From contig NZ_MUNS01000032.1 of assembly GCF_002002705.1 (NCBI RefSeq), positions 19,662 to 83,661 of the forward strand: 64,000 nt of DNA, written 5' to 3'. The DNA is from Polaromonas sp. C04 (lineage in GTDB: Bacteria; Pseudomonadota; Gammaproteobacteria; Burkholderiales; Burkholderiaceae_C). Position 1 is the stretch's first letter. Every line of letters starts with the position of its first letter. This document shows, piece after piece, positions 60,990 to 64,000 of this stretch. Under the pieces are notes generated by a model. That model did not search any database. It was not told the DNA's origin and saw nothing but the letters and a program-made list of their open reading frames with translations. Position numbers and translations under genes: made by a program.

Positions 60990-61892
60990 TCAGCGCGCGT
61001 TCCCGCGCGGCGGGTTGGACGCCGCGCGCACCGCACTGACAAAGGCCGCCAGCGCCGGATTGTCGCGGCTGGTTTTCCACAGGCAATGCGTATCGTACGG
61101 CGTGGTGGCCTGCTGCAGCGGCACAAACGCGGCGCCGGCCATGGCCGACTGCTGCAAGGCCGCCGGCACCAGCGCCACGCCCATGCCCTGCGAGACCAGC
61201 GACACCACGCTGAGCCAATGCCGCAGTTCGTAGCGTATCTCCGGGTAAAACCCGGCCTCGGTGCAGATGGCCATGATCCGCTCATGGTAGTCGGGCGACA
61301 CCGTGCGTGACACCACGGCAAAAGGCTCGCCCTGCAATTGGGGGAGCGACAGCGTGCGCTTGCGCGCCAGCGCGTGGCCGGCGGGCAGGCAGCAGACAAA
61401 GGCCTGGCGGGCCACCAGGATTTCGCTCAACTCGGGCGGCACGCGCGTGGTGTGCACAAAGCCCAGATCGAGCCGGTCCTGTGCCAGTTCCATCAGTTGC
61501 TCGCTCGAGCTCAGCTCCTTGAGCATCAGCCGCAGCAGGGGATGGCGGGCCTGAAAGCGCTCCAGTATCTTCGGCAGGCCGCTGTACAGCATGGTGCCGG
61601 CAAAGCCGATGGCCAGGCTCCCCGCCATGCCCTGCCCCACATCGCGGGCATGGCTGGCCGCCTGCGCCGCCTGCTCCAGCAGCGCGCGCGCCGCCGGCAC
61701 GAAGGCCTGGCCGGCGGCGGTGAGTGCGACCTGCTTGCTGTTGCGGGTGAACAGCCGCGCGCCGACCGACGCCTCCAGTTGCTGGATATTCAGCGACAGC
61801 GGCGGCTGCGAAATCGACAGGCGCCGCGCCGCGCGGCCGAAGTGCAGCTCTTCGGCCAGAACGAGGAAATAGCGCAGGTGCCGGAACTCCAT
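60990..61892 (-). CDS. LysR-family transcriptional regulator (probable GcdR)
   Basis: A 300-residue protein. The N-terminal helix-turn-helix MEFRHLRYFLVLAEELHFGRAARRLSISQPPLSLNIQQLEASVGARLF is typical of LysR proteins, and the effector domain follows from about residue 90. It is divergent from gcdH, an arrangement conserved with GcdR regulators that activate glutaryl-CoA dehydrogenase in response to glutarate. That role is inferred from position. A TATCG-N6-CGATA dyad in the shared region is a candidate binding site. Confidence 0.88.
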   Translation of the reverse strand: MEFRHLRYFLVLAEELHFGRAARRLSISQPPLSLNIQQLEASVGARLFTRNSKQVALTAAGQAFVPAARALLEQAAQAASHARDVGQGMAGSLAIGFAGTMLYSGLPKILERFQARHPLLRLMLKELSSSEQLMELAQDRLDLGFVHTTRVPPELSEILVARQAFVCCLPAGHALARKRTLSLPQLQGEPFAVVSRTVSPDYHERIMAICTEAGFYPEIRYELRHWLSVVSLVSQGMGVALVPAALQQSAMAGAAFVPLQQATTPYDTHCLWKTSRDNPALAAFVSAVRAASNPPRGNAR

Positions 61893-61906
61893 GAATACGA
61901 ATAATA

Positions 61907-61922
61907 TATCGTCGAATCGATA
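61907..61922. promoter_or_regulatory. Candidate LysR-type box between the LysR gene and gcdH
   Basis: TATCG-TCGAAT-CGATA, an interrupted dyad in an AT-rich stretch 15-30 bp upstream of the LysR start codon. Its position fits an autoregulatory recognition site. Confidence 0.5.
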
Positions 61923-62049
61923 ATAGGTATTGGACAGATATTGGTCGCCGTTGAACAATAAGCGGGCGACGTGGCCGGGCACAACGCCTGCCAAGGCCAC
62001 CGGCATCACAGCCCCTTCACTTTGCCCCTCACCTCAAAGGACACATGAC

Positions 62050-63246
<1,197 letters not shown>

Positions 63247-63315
63247 TCGGGATGCCGGCGCATCGGGCCGGCCCTCTAAAATCGGAGGTTTGTGCTGACC
63301 CCCGGAGAAACCGCG

Positions 63316-63993
63316 ATGACGACCCCGATGAATTTTGAGCAGGCCCGTTTCAACATGATCGAGCAGCAAATCCGCCCCTGGGAAGTGCTCGACAGCCATG
63401 TGCTGCAGCTGCTGTCGGTCGTCAAGCGCGAAGACTTCGTGCCGCTGGCGCACAAGGCGCTGGCCTTTGTCGACATGCAAATCCCGCTGCCGCCGCAGAC
63501 ACACCCGAGCCAGTGCATGCTCGAGCCCAAGGTGGAGGCGCGCATCCTGCAGGAAGTAGCCGTGCAAAGGCATGAGACGGTGCTGGAAATCGGCGCAGGC
63601 TCGGGCTACATGGCGGCGCTGCTGGCGCACCGCGCGCAGCGCGTGGTGTCGCTGGAGATCAATCCGGAACTGGCGCGAACCGCCCGCGGCAACCTGCAAC
63701 GGGCCGGCATCTACAACGCCGAAGTGCGCGAGGCCGACGGCGCCCAGGGCATCCTGGCCGAGGCGCCGTTCGACATGATCGTGCTCAGCGGCTCGGTCGC
63801 CCAGGTGCCGCAGGCCCTGCTCGCGCAGCTCAAGGTGGGCGGGCGGCTGGCGGCCATCGTCGGCGACGACCCCGTGATGCGCGCCACCATTGTCACGCGC
63901 GTGGGCGACGACGACTGGCGCACCGTGCAGCCGTGGGACACACTGGCGCCGCGCCTGATGAATTTCCCCGAACCTTCCCCGTTCGTTTTCTGA
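63316..63993 (+). CDS. Protein-L-isoaspartate O-methyltransferase-like SAM methyltransferase
   Basis: A 225-residue protein. It has [28 protein letters not shown] at the N-terminus, the SAM motif [17 protein letters not shown] (about residues 85-100), [18 protein letters not shown] (acidic residue after strand 2) and [18 protein letters not shown]. It belongs to the PCMT family, but the subgroup common in Burkholderiales lacks proof of isoaspartate repair; the usual PCMT catalytic Ser/Thr loop is altered (QTHPSQCML). The stop lies 7 bp from the window end. It is 69 bp after gcdH. Confidence 0.85.
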   Translation: MTTPMNFEQARFNMIEQQIRPWEVLDSHVLQLLSVVKREDFVPLAHKALAFVDMQIPLPPQTHPSQCMLEPKVEARILQEVAVQRHETVLEIGAGSGYMAALLAHRAQRVVSLEINPELARTARGNLQRAGIYNAEVREADGAQGILAEAPFDMIVLSGSVAQVPQALLAQLKVGGRLAAIVGDDPVMRATIVTRVGDDDWRTVQPWDTLAPRLMNFPEPSPFVF

Positions 63994-64000
63994 GCCCGCC

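Overview
High-GC, gene-dense chromosomal DNA that reads as a betaproteobacterium of the order Burkholderiales, most likely family Comamonadaceae. This is inferred from gene content (EttA, RbgA, a PiuC-type iron operon, DUF1631, Bug-type binding proteins, GcdH with a LysR neighbour) and from two kinds of interspersed repeat. The genus cannot be fixed from the sequence. I see no rRNA, tRNA, CRISPR array, prophage or intact insertion sequence.

Layout. 1-5.7 kb: partial M14 deacylase, SGNH hydrolase, phasin-like protein, RbgA GTPase, HPF-like protein, GshA. 5.8-9.7 kb: Fur-box-controlled iron operon (TonB receptor, PiuC hydroxylase, PepSY membrane protein). 9.7-17 kb: lipid and redox enzymes (two-domain-type SDR, Nudix, MDR reductase, acyl-CoA ligase), cupin, class C serine hydrolase. 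17-26 kb: P1 peptidase, TAXI protein, DUF1631, EttA, RhlE, and a Rossmann-fold gene overlapping rhlE by 92 nt.

26-38.6 kb is a large sugar-acid locus. A leftward operon (GhrB-like reductase, FadR-type GntR regulator, CUT1 ABC transporter, IdnO, IdnD, cupin) faces a rightward operon (IlvD/Edd dehydratase, DgoK, DgoA, SDR). A perfect 17-bp palindrome lies between them. The genes outline import of an aldonic acid, reshuffling by 5-keto/2-keto reduction, dehydration to a 2-keto-3-deoxy acid, phosphorylation and aldol cleavage. A separate edd-eda pair at 51.6-54.2 kb carries the phosphorylative Entner-Doudoroff steps, with a HexR-like site upstream.

38.6-44.2 kb: CutA, MFS transporter, MarR regulator divergent from a hotdog thioesterase over a 27-bp inverted repeat, then a two-gene cytochrome operon. 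The first cytochrome gene encodes a fused monohaem cytochrome/outer-membrane barrel resembling Cyc2; the second encodes a dihaem lipoprotein. A perfect FNR-type box lies upstream. I regard this as the most interesting functional unit. 44.3-51.1 kb: IclR regulator divergent from a Bug-protein/enoyl-CoA hydratase/NDP-forming CoA ligase/MmgE-PrpD/thioesterase operon for an unknown organic acid. 51-56.2 kb: GloA, Eda, Edd, ChaC, MocA-like protein, PdxH. 56.2-59.6 kb: a visibly lower-GC island with a DUF362/ferredoxin gene and an SDR gene broken at a run of nine G. 59.6-64 kb: alpha/beta hydrolase, MsrA, LysR, GcdH and a PCMT-like methyltransferase.

A degenerate repeat of about 55 bp occurs at least six times with fixed internal spacing, including inside coding sequence. 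A second REP-like GC palindrome occurs twice, once as an in-frame insertion in the IlvD/Edd dehydratase.
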